This document shows positions 48,342 through 60,465 of a stretch of 64,000 bases of DNA, piece by piece; the stretch's first letter is position 1; each line of letters starts with the position of its first letter. The stretch is from Merluccius polli. Lineage: Eukaryota > Chordata > Actinopteri > Gadiformes > Merlucciidae. The notes beneath the pieces are model-generated. The model was not told where the DNA came from and searched no databases. It saw only the letters and a list, made by a program, of their open reading frames with translations. Both the position numbers and the translations under genes were made by a program. The stretch is from contig JAOPHQ010000908.1 in assembly GCA_030340625.1 (NCBI GenBank), positions 1 to 64,000 on the forward strand, read 5' to 3'.

Positions 48342-48724
48342 AGGAACACTCCACCATTTTTGGAAATAAGCTCATTTCCCACCTTCCCTCGAGCAAAACA
48401 ATCGAGCTTTACCCTTTTCCCGTTCATCCAGCCGTTTTGTGAGTCTGGCGGTACAACTTTTTGCTGTAGCCTAGCATAGTTGCTTGAATCGGATTAGACC
48501 ATTAGCATCTCGCCCGCTAGCATCACGCTTAGAAGTGACTACGATTTCCGTATTTTTTCCCATTTTTAACTTGTCTCTTCTCAAGTTTGAAAGTGCAATA
48601 AGACCAGCGGAAAATGAAACGTGGCGATTTTCTAGGCTGATTTTACCCGGAACTATACTCTCATTCTGGCGTAATAATCAAGGAAAGTTGCAAAGGTAGT
48701 ACCATGGGCGCAGTGATATGACGC
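48342..48724 (+). repeat. Left terminal inverted repeat of the Kolobok-type element
   Basis: Pairs with 54435-54815, with a handful of mismatches and a few very short indels. It ends 84 bases before the chosen ATG of the P2X7-like gene, so it probably includes that gene's promoter. Confidence 0.88.
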
Positions 48725-48808
48725 AGCGCGTCAATAGTCCCTGTAGGCTTCTTCCGGCAATACAACCAACGTGATTACCTGCTATTGTTGAGTATTGATT
48801 TCATCGGC

Positions 48809-49528
48809 ATGGCTACTTTTGAAATAGACGACGCAGATGATTTGTACTTTGGTGCAGATGTAGATCCAGAGCCCTATATGTTTGAACCTGAATATACTGA
48901 AGAAGAGTTCTTGGAAAGAGAAAGGCAACGGAATGTAGTCGAGCAGACTGAGACTGAATTGAGGACGAGAGCGAACTCAAACTGGTGGTGCAACTGTGGG
49001 GTTTGTCAGCCCATGCCTACGGAGACTGAGTGCCTTTGTTGTACGGAGTGGGACCAAGTCTTGCCATCCATGGCGAGGGACGAACAACCCGAACAGGATT
49101 TCTCCTGTGTCACAGCAGACGAGCACTTCGTAGCAATGCTGCATCCAGCAGTTGTCGACTTTTTTTTCCGGTGTGATAAGATAAACTGGACAAAGCGTCC
49201 CATACCTGACGGGCCTGATGGACAACTATCTGTAGAGTAAGTAATTTCTGTAATCATTACAGTGTTGTTCAAAGCTTTATACCATTTTCTGTTAATAGGC
49301 ATTTATTACAGTTATAGGTTATTCATTATTTGCCATCTTCTTAGTCAGTGCAGGTTGGTGTCATACCGCATCATCATAGAGTGGGCCCTCAAGGGAGAGA
49401 CTCTGGGCAGAGGCAACCGAAAACCATTGCCATCGTGTGTTGTTGGTGCCATTCGCCGAAGATATCCATCAGAGTCTGGAGTATATGTCGGATTTCAAGA
49501 AGCAGAGGACGCAATACATATACTGTAG
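48809..49528 (+). CDS. P2X7 ballast-domain-like protein of the transposon
   Basis: Two exons, 48809-49236 and 49345-49528, joined GA|GTAAGT...TTAG|T in phase, code for 203 residues. Residues 1-50 are very acidic. From residue 59 it follows the cytoplasmic C-terminal 'ballast' domain of P2X7 receptors: WCNCGVC (Cys61, 63, 66), ECLCC (Cys75, 77, 78), Cys100, a hydrophobic block LHPAVVDFFF, Cys145, then LPSCVVGAIRRRYPSESGVY with Cys174 and a final Tyr-x-Gly-Phe. In P2X7 these cysteines bind zinc and the domain binds guanine nucleotide. No transmembrane segment or channel domain is present. I chose ATG 48809 (GGCATGG context) over 48785. An AATAAA follows at 49681. The role in transposition is unknown; DNA binding or regulation is a guess. 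Confidence 0.82.
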
Positions 49529-49680
49529 TTTGTTTACGGTGACTGCTGTTGGCCTGTTCCAGTTATGGAGTCCACATTTTGTACTAGTTGAAAGATTATT
49601 TATATTCGATATTGCACAAGTTGTGAACAACATCTGAAGAAATGTGTCTGACCTTGGTGTCATCATTTGATTTATTTGTA

Positions 49681-49686
49681 AATAAA
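49681..49686 (+). terminator. Polyadenylation signal of the P2X7-like gene
   Basis: AATAAA about 150 bases after the stop codon. Confidence 0.55.
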
Positions 49687-49934
49687 GCTTTTCCTTCATG
49701 CCTACGAAATCGGTGCTTGTTTGTATTCGTAATTCCATTGATAATGCTAATGTAACGCCATGATATTTATATGAGAAGAATAATTAGATGATATTTAGGC
49801 AGTTGCCATTTCTTACTGTAACACTTCACATAAAATTGTACCAAACATTTCAAGTAAAAATTGTACTTTAAAACACATAGGTCTAGCAGATGTGTACAAA
49901 CAAAAGGAGAGTCATACATTGAGAAATACCATAC

Positions 49935-49940
49935 TTTATT
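49935..49940 (-). terminator. Polyadenylation signal of the transposase gene
   Basis: AATAAA on the minus strand about 170 bases past the transposase stop. Together with the signal at 49681 it leaves about 250 bases between the two convergent transcript ends. Confidence 0.5.
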
Positions 49941-50105
49941 AAATAATACAAAATGTAAGTTGAAAATATAAATATAAAAACTGGGTAAAGCCCTAAAGAT
50001 ACAGTAGTCTGCATTTGATTGGTTTATACGAGTGAAAATGTAGTGACCAAAGGTTTATGGGGAGCCAGTGTGTATGTGTTCATTTTAATTTCTAGATGAC
50101 AACAA

Positions 50106-53091
50106 TCACAGCCTCTCTGATGGACCTTTAAACCTTGATGTGTAGGCTCTTAGGACATCTTCCTTGCTAGGTTTTGGCTGTAAGGCGATGTTAGCTGGCA
50201 AACGAGGGATTCGAACATGGGATGCCGATTCCTTGTATTTTACTGTTGGATCCAGCCGTCTTTCAAACACTCCCTCCATGAGTCCATCTCTGAATTCTTG
50301 TGTTGTCTTTGTGTAGATGGGTCTAGCAATCCACTGCTTGGATTGTTTTTGAAAGACAACGTTGTGTCTTGGGAGTCCTGAAATTATACACCCATGAAAG
50401 TGTTGTTAATTAAAAATGGTTATATTATTTGACATTAGAGGCCTCTTATACAACTTGTTCAGTCGTACTGTAAATCTAGAATAGAGATTATGTATTGATC
50501 ATTGACTAACATCTATATGATTGACACCACGAATATCTCCAGTAAGAAATATACAGTAGGATGGTTATAGGAGAGCTTTTGAATTTGGAATATTTGTAGG
50601 TATTACCTGCTGCTGATTTTGCCTGTTCTCGAGATGAAGAATGGTTTTCGTTGTGGTCCATAACGGCCAACATCGTTCTTGCCTGCATCGCTGCATACTC
50701 GAAGTGGAGCCGCTTCGGACAGTATTTTAGCAGGGCATTGTGGAATACTTCAAGTTGTCCTAGTAAAACACAACAAAAATGACAGTAGAAATTAGAGAAC
50801 TGAAAAAAAAAATATGAAAAATGTGTGGGCATGATCTGAAAAGGACTGTCTTTTTGACAATCCAATCTTTGCAAATCAAAGCATCCTTTTCATTGTAAGA
50901 AAAAAAAAAAAGAACCGTTTTCTCTTCTTCTGGACTGATACAGCAAAGTAGTTTATTCCCATGTAAATTGGTAGAAAGGTTCACAAAAGTTCAGAGGTTC
51001 AACCTATCTCAAAGCAAATTGCTCTGGCTCTTCCTGAGAACTGGTCTGACAACCTTTGGTTCAACTATGCATATGATAATTGAGTTAACCTCACACCTTT
51101 GGGCTGGGATAGTTCTCAATGGCTTACCCCCGAAACCCATTCAACGATCGTTGGCGTTTCACACCTCACCTGGTGCCAAACTAAGTCATGTCATCAGAGC
51201 ACAACCCTACCTGCACATCCATCTCAAACATACCTGTGTGTTTGAAAAGTGTCATTTGCTGTAAGTCTTTCAGTAGACGTTTGTCCATCACTATTTCGAG
51301 CAATGCTTTGTAGGCAGGGGAATCCACGGACAACCATTTCTTCATCTGTTGCTGGTCTGGTGATAGCTCTTTGTGGTAGCATTGATATTCCCTGCCATTA
51401 TCTTCCCAGCGATGAACCCCCGAAATATGGTAGAGGATTGATGTCCATCGTCTGTGCAATTCCTGACAACATGAGAGACCAGGCAGAAAATTGTGTTGGT
51501 ATACTAGCGTTCTTTCCAATGTGTCTGGAGAAACATAGTTATTGCATGCCATGACATTATGAGGGGCAAACATGTGGCATTAGTATTAACTAGTAATTTC
51601 ATTCTGCATTACACCATCAAACAGCAAACATATGAGCAAACAAGTAGACTTTCATTTTGCAAGGGAATGTGTGTGTAAGCTTGTGTACCGTTGCATCTCC
51701 TTTGGATGAGCAGCAGCTCCACCACATGTGGTTACTCACACTCTTCACCCAAGGGGCAAGGTCTTTGCAGTTCCTTCGATTGGATGCGGCAACCAGCTTC
51801 TTCTTCATCCCTGAATTACACAAGTAAATTATTATACTGGGAATGAACTTCAGACAATGTGCTCAAGAAGGGTGTACTTCCTAATGTAACAGACTCCCAG
51901 ACGACAAAGTGCAATGGGAGCAGTGTCCGGGGGCTGTGCTCCATTTCCCAACAGCTTACAATAACAGTAGACTAACCTTTTGCCACATGCCATGGGTCGA
52001 ATTGGTGTATGATGTTCGTGTACTCCTCTCTCATCAATTTTCTGATGGATGGATGTCTGTCAGTTGTGATGACTTTGATGGCAAGGCCTTCATCCAAAAG
52101 CTTCTCCAAACCTTTCCTGAAGCCCATTGGTTCCATAGCTACGGAGCTAGTAGCCTGGGACACCTAAAGGGAACAAGTTTACAGTTTTACATTTTAGACA
52201 AAACTTGTTAGTAAAGTGACTCTAGTTTTGTGTCCATCTCTCTTACCTGAATCAGATCGAAGGTAACTATCTGACTTGAGGAGTCATCCATGAAGGAATA
52301 TGTAGTGTATTTGCATGAATGGCCTGGACTGTCACTTCTCCCGTCTCCACAGAGCTGCACTCCCTCACCATCCAGTGTCTGGGAGATTAGACGTGCTTTT
52401 ACCATGTATTCCTGCTTCTTGTATGCTGCGTCAATCACAGGAATAAGGTAGCATGCCTGAATGTTGTAAAAGGTGCTTTTCTTAGGTATCTGCAAATTCA
52501 TCAGTCCAGCCCATTCAGCAATGTCTGTATATGTCGCACCAGTGAAGAGTGTGGCTGCAGCTGATATCAGGTTGTTGTCCGCCATTTGGCGGGTGTTTGG
52601 ACATGATTCCCAATGTCCAGTATGTCCATTGTTGCATGTAAAGCTCACTGTAATCCTGCTACAAAATGTGTGAATGGTCTGGTTTGCCTCAGACATTAGA
52701 GTTCCACAAGTGCTACACTTCTGGAAGAGCTCCATCAGTTTGGACTCATTCACCATCCACTTTCTCTCCTTCCATCCTCCGAGTGGTCCAGAGCTGCTTG
52801 AAGTGCTTCCTGTGGTAGAGGTGGAAGGGCTTGTGGGCGCAAAACTGGTGTCAGCAGGATCTGCGGCAGGCTCTGAGCACATGCTGATGTCAAAGGCCGA
52901 TGTTGAACTGATGTCCATTCCAGCAGATTCAATGTTATGTGGATCCTGTTATTGACAATAGAATATTGCAATATTTAGTTCCTTATTTTAATTCCTTATG
53001 CCACTTTGTCATGCTGCAAATATTTATCAACTCTGTGTGTGAGTGAGTGAGTATGTGTGTGTGTATGTGTGTATGTATGTGATGTATGTGA

Positions 53092-53176
<85 letters not shown>

Positions 53177-54333
53177 TGGCTGGCATATAACCTGGCTACT
53201 CACATCAAATATTAGACTTTTCCTTGGACTGCAAGCAGCCATGGCAGTGGACGAAGAGGAAGGGTCCTACAAATGATAGAGAAATCAAATTAAATTACGT
53301 CTACTTATGACTGAGTTCCATGAAAATAGGTCTTGAGAAACCAGTAGCCTACCAGCTGTGTCCATGTGGGTGCCAGGGCAGCAGATGGGCGAATACCCAT
53401 CACTGTCTTTGCAGGACTAGTCCGCTGCAAGGGTAATGGGACTTTGAACTCTGCTGGAAGTGCTGCAGGTCTGGATTTCTGAGGGGTTGACTGAGGTAAA
53501 CCTGCAAAAAGGCTGTAGCAGTCATCAGGTTCCGGTAGATCCTGCCGTGTGCTTCCAAGCTCACCCTGATTGATAATTGACACACACACAAAAATGGTTA
53601 TGCTATCTCATGCAGGCAATAACACTGTTGCAAGCTAAACGATCTGCCCCAACACTATATTCTTTCAACAGCGGTAAAACCACATTATAAACAAGAGTTT
53701 GAGAAAAGGTATCATTACCATGCGAACTCAGAAACAAGCGACAACACACTTTCAGTGTGTTGCGCATTGGCAAATTGTTACTTTTGAAATCCAATCTGGT
53801 TTGCAGATGCTAGGGCAGTTTTTTAGTGTCGCTAAACAATATTGACGGTCCAACACATTTCTTTCTGTATGCATATCTCGTCAACAAACGCTTTGTGCAA
53901 GCCGAATGGGCTAACGTTGGCAAACCTAGCCTCAGGTAACGTTAGCAAAACCTAGGGTAACGTTAGCAAACAGCAGCGCTATAATCTGGTCGTGCAAGCT
54001 AACTAAATATAATACTGAAACACTTACAGTCGTGGGTGATGATCCACTTCGTCCTGTCTGTGCTCTGAAGATTGTTGGGATGGCCGTATCCTTTAGACGG
54101 CGTACTGTGGTATGGGTAACTCTGTCCATGTTTTCCAAATAGTCTTCTGGTGCGAAATGCTCTGAGCAAACACGCCATTTCTTTATCGACTCTACCGGTG
54201 TTCTGAGATCTATGTTCAGAGCAGCCAGCCATTGATTCTTTCGTTCGTTGTCTTTCGTTGGAATTCTATGAAACATGACAGTAAAGTACACCTTCGACTT
54301 ACTATCACAACCGTTTACAACGCACATAACCAT
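50106..54333 (-). CDS. THAP-domain transposase, Kolobok type, intact
   Basis: Nine exons in transcript order: 54028-54333, 53353-53565, 53204-53266, 52247-52945, 51977-52163, 51689-51810, 51234-51462, 50607-50759, 50106-50377. All have GT-AG borders and matching phases, total 2244 nt, 747 residues. Residues 1-90 are a C2CH THAP zinc finger (CVVNGC, WLAALN, WRVCSEHF, then the closing Pro-containing TAIPTIF). After a low-complexity linker comes a cysteine pair region (KCSTCG, then FTCNNGHTGHWESCP), followed by acidic catalytic-type blocks: GDGRSDSPGHSCKYTTYSFM, ITTDRHPSIRKLM and FDPWHVAKG. The end is conserved-looking (WIARPIYTKT, ...). It should bind the ends of the transposon and move it to TTAA sites. 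The ATG has a good context (GCCATGG). No stop or frameshift was found. Confidence 0.83.
53099..53164. repeat. (TA)n microsatellite in a transposase intron
   Basis: TA run in the intron between exons 3 and 4, next to a GT/ATGT-rich run. Confidence 0.9.
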
Positions 54334-54434
54334 GGCTAATCATACACAGGTGAATCCAGTCACAAATTTGTCTGCTGTAACTGAAAGTTGCTGGAACTCA
54401 TTTCTTTATGCCTACCGGGACTATACTTTGTGGC

Positions 54435-54815
54435 GCGTCATATCACTGCGCCCATGGTACCTTTGCAACTTTCCTTGATTATTACGCCAGAATGAGAGTA
54501 TAGTTCCGGGTAAAATCAGCATAGAAAATCGCCACGTTTCATTTTCCGCTGGTCTTATTGCACTTTCACACTTGAGAAGAGACAAGTTAAAAATGGGGGA
54601 AAAAAAAGGAAGTCGTAGTCACTTCTAAGCGTGATGCTATCGGGCGAGATGCTAATGGTCTAATCCGATTCAAGCAACTATGCTAGGCTACAGCAAAAAG
54701 TTGTACCGCCAGACTCACAGAACGGCTGGATGAACGGGAAAAGGGTAAAGCTCGATTGTTTTGCTCGAGGGAAGGTGGGAAATGAGCTTATTTCCAAAAA
54801 TGGTGGAGTGTTCCT
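54435..54815 (-). repeat. Right terminal inverted repeat of the Kolobok-type element
   Basis: Complement of 48342-48724. It ends 101 bases before the transposase ATG and so is likely to carry its promoter. Confidence 0.88.
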
Positions 54816-54989
54816 TTAAGGTGGTGGCCATCGTGAAAAATGGCCGCCATCTTGAAATTTCAAATGGCTCGGAACATTTTCTTGTCCAGCGACCCATGGA
54901 GACTGCTCATGCCAATTTTCACGCTTGTATCCTAAACTGGACGATTCTGCCAAAAATAAGCACTTAGCCTCTCCAGTATCAGGTTTAGG

Positions 54990-56060
54990 CAGTGTTGTAG
55001 TACTCGACTCCGGACTCGGACTCGAGTCCGACTCGTGAGCTAAATTTAGAGACTCGTGACTTAGGGACTCGAGAGTTAAGACGAGGACTCGACTTTTTTT
55101 TAATGTTATTAGGCTATAATTGTAATATGCCATTATTCTATAATTTGGTATATTATTTTAGTGCAAGGGAATGTTACTGCTTCATGTCATACATCACATG
55201 TCATGTTCACATCCCGCTAACGTAACTATGGACACAAACTACTTCGTACGTGTTGATCAATTCAGTCAAATGCGCCTTTCTGACAAACGCAATTTCACTA
55301 ATTCTGTTCACTTCATTCACTATATAATTGCAACAATATCACGCGAACATACCAGGTAAACTTAAAACTGTTAAAGTCCAAATGCAAAGAGGAGAGGGGG
55401 GGAGGGAGAAAAAGAGAGAAACAGAGAGAGAAATCATATTTCCCTGAAACAGATTTATAAGAGGTTCGGGTGATGTATTACCTTAAGATCAACTTAACAT
55501 AATTAATCCATCAGTGGATAACGCCGAGGCCTCAAAGTCCTTAACAAGTTCATCTGGTCAGTGATTTCACGACAGCAGGCTCAACAGCCATTAACATAAG
55601 GTGCGTCAGTCTGTCGTCGCCATAGTGGTCCTCAGGTCCGTTTCCACTCGTTTTAAAACGGAGACACATCTCTCTGGGAAAGTTCTCTGCTTCCTTTTCA
55701 TTTTAGTTCATTAGCTCAGCAAAACAAATCGCGCTAATAACAATAATGACCCTGCTCTGACCTCCGTCGTCTCGTCAGGGGGGGCTGGGAGATACCACAT
55801 TTCTAGATATGGAGGGGGGGGGGGGGGGTACAGGTGTGTTGGGAAAGATAATACCTAAGTAATATACTTAAGTGTAACAACATGTATGCTTACTTTAGTG
55901 CTGACTCGGACTCGACTCGGACTAGACTTGTATGAGTAGTGGACTCCACTCAGACCCGACTCGGATTTTTTTTTTATGACTTGGACTTGACTCGGTCTCG
56001 TACACTGGAGACTCGAGCCTGGACTCTGACTCGAGGCATAGTGACACGACTGTAACACTG
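54990..56060. mobile_element. hAT element (1071 bp)
   Basis: Ends are CAGTGTTGTAGT and CAGTGTTACAGT in inverted orientation. The target GGTTTAGG is duplicated at 54982-54989 and 56061-56068. The ends are rich in GACTCGGACTC-type short repeats; no transposase. Confidence 0.88.
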
Positions 56061-56440
56061 GGTTTAGGGTTAGGGTTAGGTTGTGGGTTAGGGTTAGGTT
56101 TGGGGTTAGGGTTAGGCTCTAACCCTAACCTAACCCTAAACCACAACCTAACCCTAAACCACAACCTAACCCTAACCGTTAGGGTTATATTGTGGTTTGG
56201 GTTTAGGGTTAGGGTGTGGTTTAGGGTTAGGGTTAGGTTATGGTTTAGGGTTAGGATATAGTTAAGGTTAGGTTGTGGTTTAGGGTTAGTTGTGGTTTAG
56301 GGTAAGGGTTAGGTTGTGGTTTAGGGTTAGGGTGAGGGCTAGGGTTGGGGTTAGGGTGTGGTTTAGGGTTAGGTTGTGGTTTAGGGTTAGGGTGTGGTTT
56401 AGGGTTAGGTTGTGGTTCAGGGTTAGGGTTATGGTTAGTA
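56061..56440 (+). repeat. Degenerate telomere-like array, right
   Basis: Same TTAGGG/TTGTGGTTTAGGG mixture as at 41443. At about 56119-56178 the repeats switch to the complementary strand and then back, an inverted segment. Confidence 0.8.
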
Positions 56441-57206
56441 GGGGGCGCCCGGCGCAGCAAGCGGACCCCTAGAACAGCGATGGTGTCAACCACTTTTTCC
56501 CAAAAACAAAAACTCTGACTTCCTGACAAAGAGCCTGAAAGGTGCTGTAGGCGAGATCAGGAGTTGTCAAGAGAGGGAGAGCAGAAGAGAACGACATTTT
56601 GAAACTAAGTTTCTGGCATTTTCTGACTTTCCCTGGCTGGTCGACTTGCCCCTGGGAACAGAGTCACAAGGGGCAGTGGTTAAAACCCTCCCCTATGAAA
56701 TGGGACGACCCTTCAAGACCCTGATCCCCACCAGTAGTCGTCGATGGCGTTTACCTCAGACGCGACCAGTTTGTTGCCTGCCAGTCTGCACTGAGGAGCG
56801 GTTACGTCACATTTCGGGTGTCATTTGACATCATAGGGGGGATGTGTGTGTGTGTGTTTGTGTGTCCTGCCCCATCTAACTATAATGTTGTCTCGTTTTA
56901 GTGTGTTGCTGTGATCATGACTGGACGTCTGGCAACGTCTGAGCTTGCTCACCAGCCAGCACCTCATCACCACGGACAAAATCAACTTTATATTTTTTGT
57001 ACCTAAAATGCCTGCTTGTAAAACTGTGTGTGTCACTTATGGCACCCATTGCTCTGCTAACCATCCCTGGAAGGAGGGATCCCCACTCTCTGTTCCTTCT
57101 CAAGGTTTCTTCCTGATAATGTAGGGAGTTGTTTCTTGCCCTCTAGGGGGCGTACATGTGTGGCCTGTGAAGCCCTTTTAACTGTAACTGTGACTAAGGG
57201 CTGTAC
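56441..57206 (+). other. Unassigned sequence with a LINE-like 3' end
   Basis: No open frame of note. The last ~150 bases (TTCTCAAGGTTTCTTCCT to GCTGTACAAATAAAATGG) resemble a very common fish retrotransposon tail, which would place its 3' end near 57230. Confidence 0.35.
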
Positions 57207-57491
57207 AAATAAAATGGACTTGGCTTGACTAGGCTCCTGTTGAATAAACTAATACAATTCAAATACATGTGATTAAGGAGAAGGTAGGGGTTAGAGGGCA
57301 TCTTGCTCTATAGGCTGTGGACATTAGGGATCGAACCCGGTACCTATAAGATAGGAGTTGAACTCTCTACACTACACTGCACACACACCAATTTTACATG
57401 AGTGCAATCTACTAAGCTTGGAGGATTTACACTGAACCAACGGGAAGGATCATCCAACACACGACAACATCCAGTTGGATCCCCTGACTTG

Positions 57492-57513
57492 TTTATTACC
57501 ATGATGCTTTATT
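57492..57513 (-). terminator. Candidate polyadenylation signals of gene B
   Basis: Two AATAAA hexamers on the minus strand about 1.03-1.05 kb past the gene B stop, the same pair as at 390-411. Confidence 0.35.
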
Positions 57514-58544
57514 AGCAAATCCAACAGAACAATAATCCTTTACATGTACACAATAAACACAAGGACTAAAATAATAGAAGTAGCAGATATTACAAATCCT
57601 AAACAGGTGTGCACATATCTTTAATAATTGAACATGTTCTGCTGCCGTGTTCCCAACACAACACAAGGAATCAATATTATAAAATATTATATATTATATA
57701 AGTCCTTCACAACATCATTAGCTTTTCTCATAGTCCGCATTTAAGATTATAATATTACATCTGCTTTAAATCTGGATCCATGTTAGGCTTATCAAAATAA
57801 AAACTGATATCAGAGCTCTTTAGTACAAAAATGTTGTCCAAAATATTAAACATATTGTAGTACAAATTGTATTTTTAGATTTAACATCAACCAATACTTA
57901 AAATACATTTCAAATTAGAAATTCAATCTTTGTGAGAGCTGCTTAGTTAACCCTATGGAAGATGTTAAAAGTCACCTCCTTTCAGGGTTAAAAATATATC
58001 AATACATTTGATAAAGGCAAAGGTTGTAGCTTGCTCATGAATATTAAGTTCTCTGATTGACTGAGACGCGACCTGCGACCTGCGGGGGTCTATCGGCTTA
58101 ATACCATAAGAAGGCACACATGACCGACAAACAATAGGTAATCAATAAAATATATAACCGATCATAGACAATAGACTATCAATACAATATACAACCGATC
58201 ATAACCAATAGTTAATCAATACAATATACAACCGATCATAACCAATAGGTAATCAATACAATATTTAACCGATCATAAGTGATCAATATAGATCGATTCC
58301 CTATTCCATAGTTTTTGGCTGGTTTACCAAAGCTTAAAACACATCATAGTAAAATCATTTATACAGTACTACATTTACCATGATAACAATATATCCCCTT
58401 TTTTTCATTTCAGAAATATTAACTGATTATATATTATAGATATTATCTGATTATATATATTAACTTAATTAACAGACGTGTTAGTTGTGCGCGCGCCAAG
58501 TCATTTTTGCTCGCCATGTTTGGCGGTGAGATGATGATCATAAA

Positions 58545-59101
58545 CTACAACCCACACAGAGACACTGAGGAACCACGATCATATAACCTAAATGCAGGGA
58601 GGAGGTCCTCCTGGGTGAATGTGGTGCTGAAGGTGTGGATGTGTGTCAGTGTGTGTGAGGACCCTCCTACACCTGGGGACACTCTGTAGAAGGACAGAGA
58701 GCCAGCAGGCCGGTCCACATACACTCCTACTCTGGTGGAGACAGGGGGGCGGAGACGGATGGATGTTCTACTACTGTTGTACCGGTCCAAGTAACCACCA
58801 TCATCATAACAATAAAGACTCCAGGACTTGTTGTTCCCTCCAAGCCTGCTGTCATCACCCTCTCCTCTCCTTGTGATTCCTCTGCATGTCACTCCTATCT
58901 CAACACCTCCTCTCCACTCCACCTCCCAGTAACAGCGGCCAGTCAGACCCTCTCTACACAACACCTGGTCCCAGTGGTCAAATCTGTCTTGGTGGTCAGG
59001 ATAAGACTGATCCTCTTCAACCCGCGTCACCTTCCTGTGGTCCTCAGACAGAGAGAGACGTCTGTAGGCTGTGTTTGGGTCCAGTGTGAGTCCACAGGCA
59101 T
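58545..59101 (-). CDS. Gene B terminal exon: PRY-SPRY (B30.2) domain
   Basis: Same architecture as 1369-1928, three bases shorter. Conserved cores (REGLTGRCYWEVEWRGGV, RPAGSLSFYRVSPGVGGS, SVSLCGL) alternate with strongly different loops: the segment between CYDD and RVGVY, and the segment just before DLLPAF's end (FRLYDRGSSV against FGFMLYAPGSSV). Confidence 0.9.
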
Positions 59102-59491
59102 CTGACGGGAGAACAAGACATGATTAGGGGCTGAAGGTCGATTCCCGGTTTTCCGGTCCGGTCCGGTCCACCAGCCTAACCTGGTTGGATTTGATGCAAA
59201 CCGTCTGAACCGGCATTTGTCATGAAGAGACAAATAAAAAAGTATCCCAGATCCAACTTGTATTGTGTTAGTAATCAGCAGTATGACCACATGATGAACA
59301 TGATGTGATGTTTTGTATATGATTATAAGAAGAAACCCGATGTGTCACTGAGTGGTTGATAGTTGATCGCTACTCTTCTCCTTCCTTAGTGGACCACAGG
59401 TCGTTGAGTTAAGAGTCCAGTGCGACAACTAGTGGTCAAGTTCGGCTTAATGTCGAACCAGTTTGAATTTTTGGACACCGACCCAACCATT

Positions 59492-59551
<60 letters not shown>

Positions 59552-60421
59552 TTGCACAAACATTAACATAGAATGACAAAAATATATCTTATAGTTACTA
59601 TAATGGCAAGCAATAATACATTTTTTTCATTGTTTTTAAGATGATTAACATTGAAGTTAATTCAAATCCCATGTGTGTGTGAGTGTCTGTCTTAGTCAAA
59701 ACATTGAAAACTGCCCTTTAAGCCCCGCCCATAAAATCCTAAACACAAAAATGGTGAAAAATAGAAAAACGGTCTAACTCCACAATTCAACATTAAATGG
59801 TTATACAGTCAACAACAACAAAATAAATAAATAAAAACATTGAAAACTGAGCTCACATACAGGCTGGAAATGAACCCTTACCATAGAACTGGTTCATACA
59901 TACAATAAATTAGTGATGGGCCGATAACGGCGTTACCGGCGGTATTAACGCGAGATTCTTCATCGCCGATAATATTTTTATCGCCGTTATTATCGCGAAC
60001 CGAAATCCTCCGGTAGCACCCCCCCCCCCCCCCCCCCCCGCTCAACAAACGCGCAGACCCATTATTTAAGCAATATAAGCCATTATTTAGGTAGCAAACA
60101 GATATTACGGACACCTTCGACATCATTCAAAGGAGTCACTTTAATCTAGATTAACCTAGATTAATTTCATGATTGCCATTAGATTAATCTAGATTAAATA
60201 TTTTAATCTATGCCCATCTCTACTATAAATACATATACAAGTAATTGAAGGTGTTCTAGTTATTATCATTATTATAATTATATAATTATATTATGATTAT
60301 AATTAATATTATAAAAAACAGCATCACCCCTAATAGAGATAATAGCATTCTAGTTCAAATCTAATATGAAATTCATGTATCATTAATCATGTTATTATAA
60401 TTATAATGTATATCTAATATA

Positions 60422-60465
<44 letters not shown>

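Larger units (their letters stand above)
48342..54815. mobile_element. Kolobok-type DNA transposon, apparently complete (6474 bp)
   Basis: TTAA is duplicated at 48338-48341 and 54816-54819. The termini are inverted repeats of about 380 bp, starting AGGAACACTCCACC and nearly identical throughout. Inside are two convergent genes: a P2X7-ballast-like protein on the plus strand and a THAP-domain transposase on the minus strand. TTAA targets plus a THAP transposase are the marks of the Kolobok superfamily. The intact frames and near-identical termini mean insertion was recent. It sits in the outer fold-back repeat. Confidence 0.87.
41767..54981. mobile_element. Large inverted-repeat element with nested insertions
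   Basis: A ~150-bp unit (TAGTGGAGC..., GATACAAGCATGAAAATTGG, ...CAAGATGGC) occurs direct at 41767, 41917 and 46176 and inverted at 48230-48337 and 54820-54981. This makes a fold-back body interrupted by the hAT at 42074-46167, a Harbinger-like piece at 46531-47970 and the Kolobok-type element at 48342-54815. The outer family is a common fish repeat that I cannot name; no gene belongs to it. Confidence 0.6.

Noticed and set aside
55922..56529. Frames with Asn-Pro or Trp-Phe-Arg-Val repeats
   Set aside because: Translations of the TTAGGG-like array.
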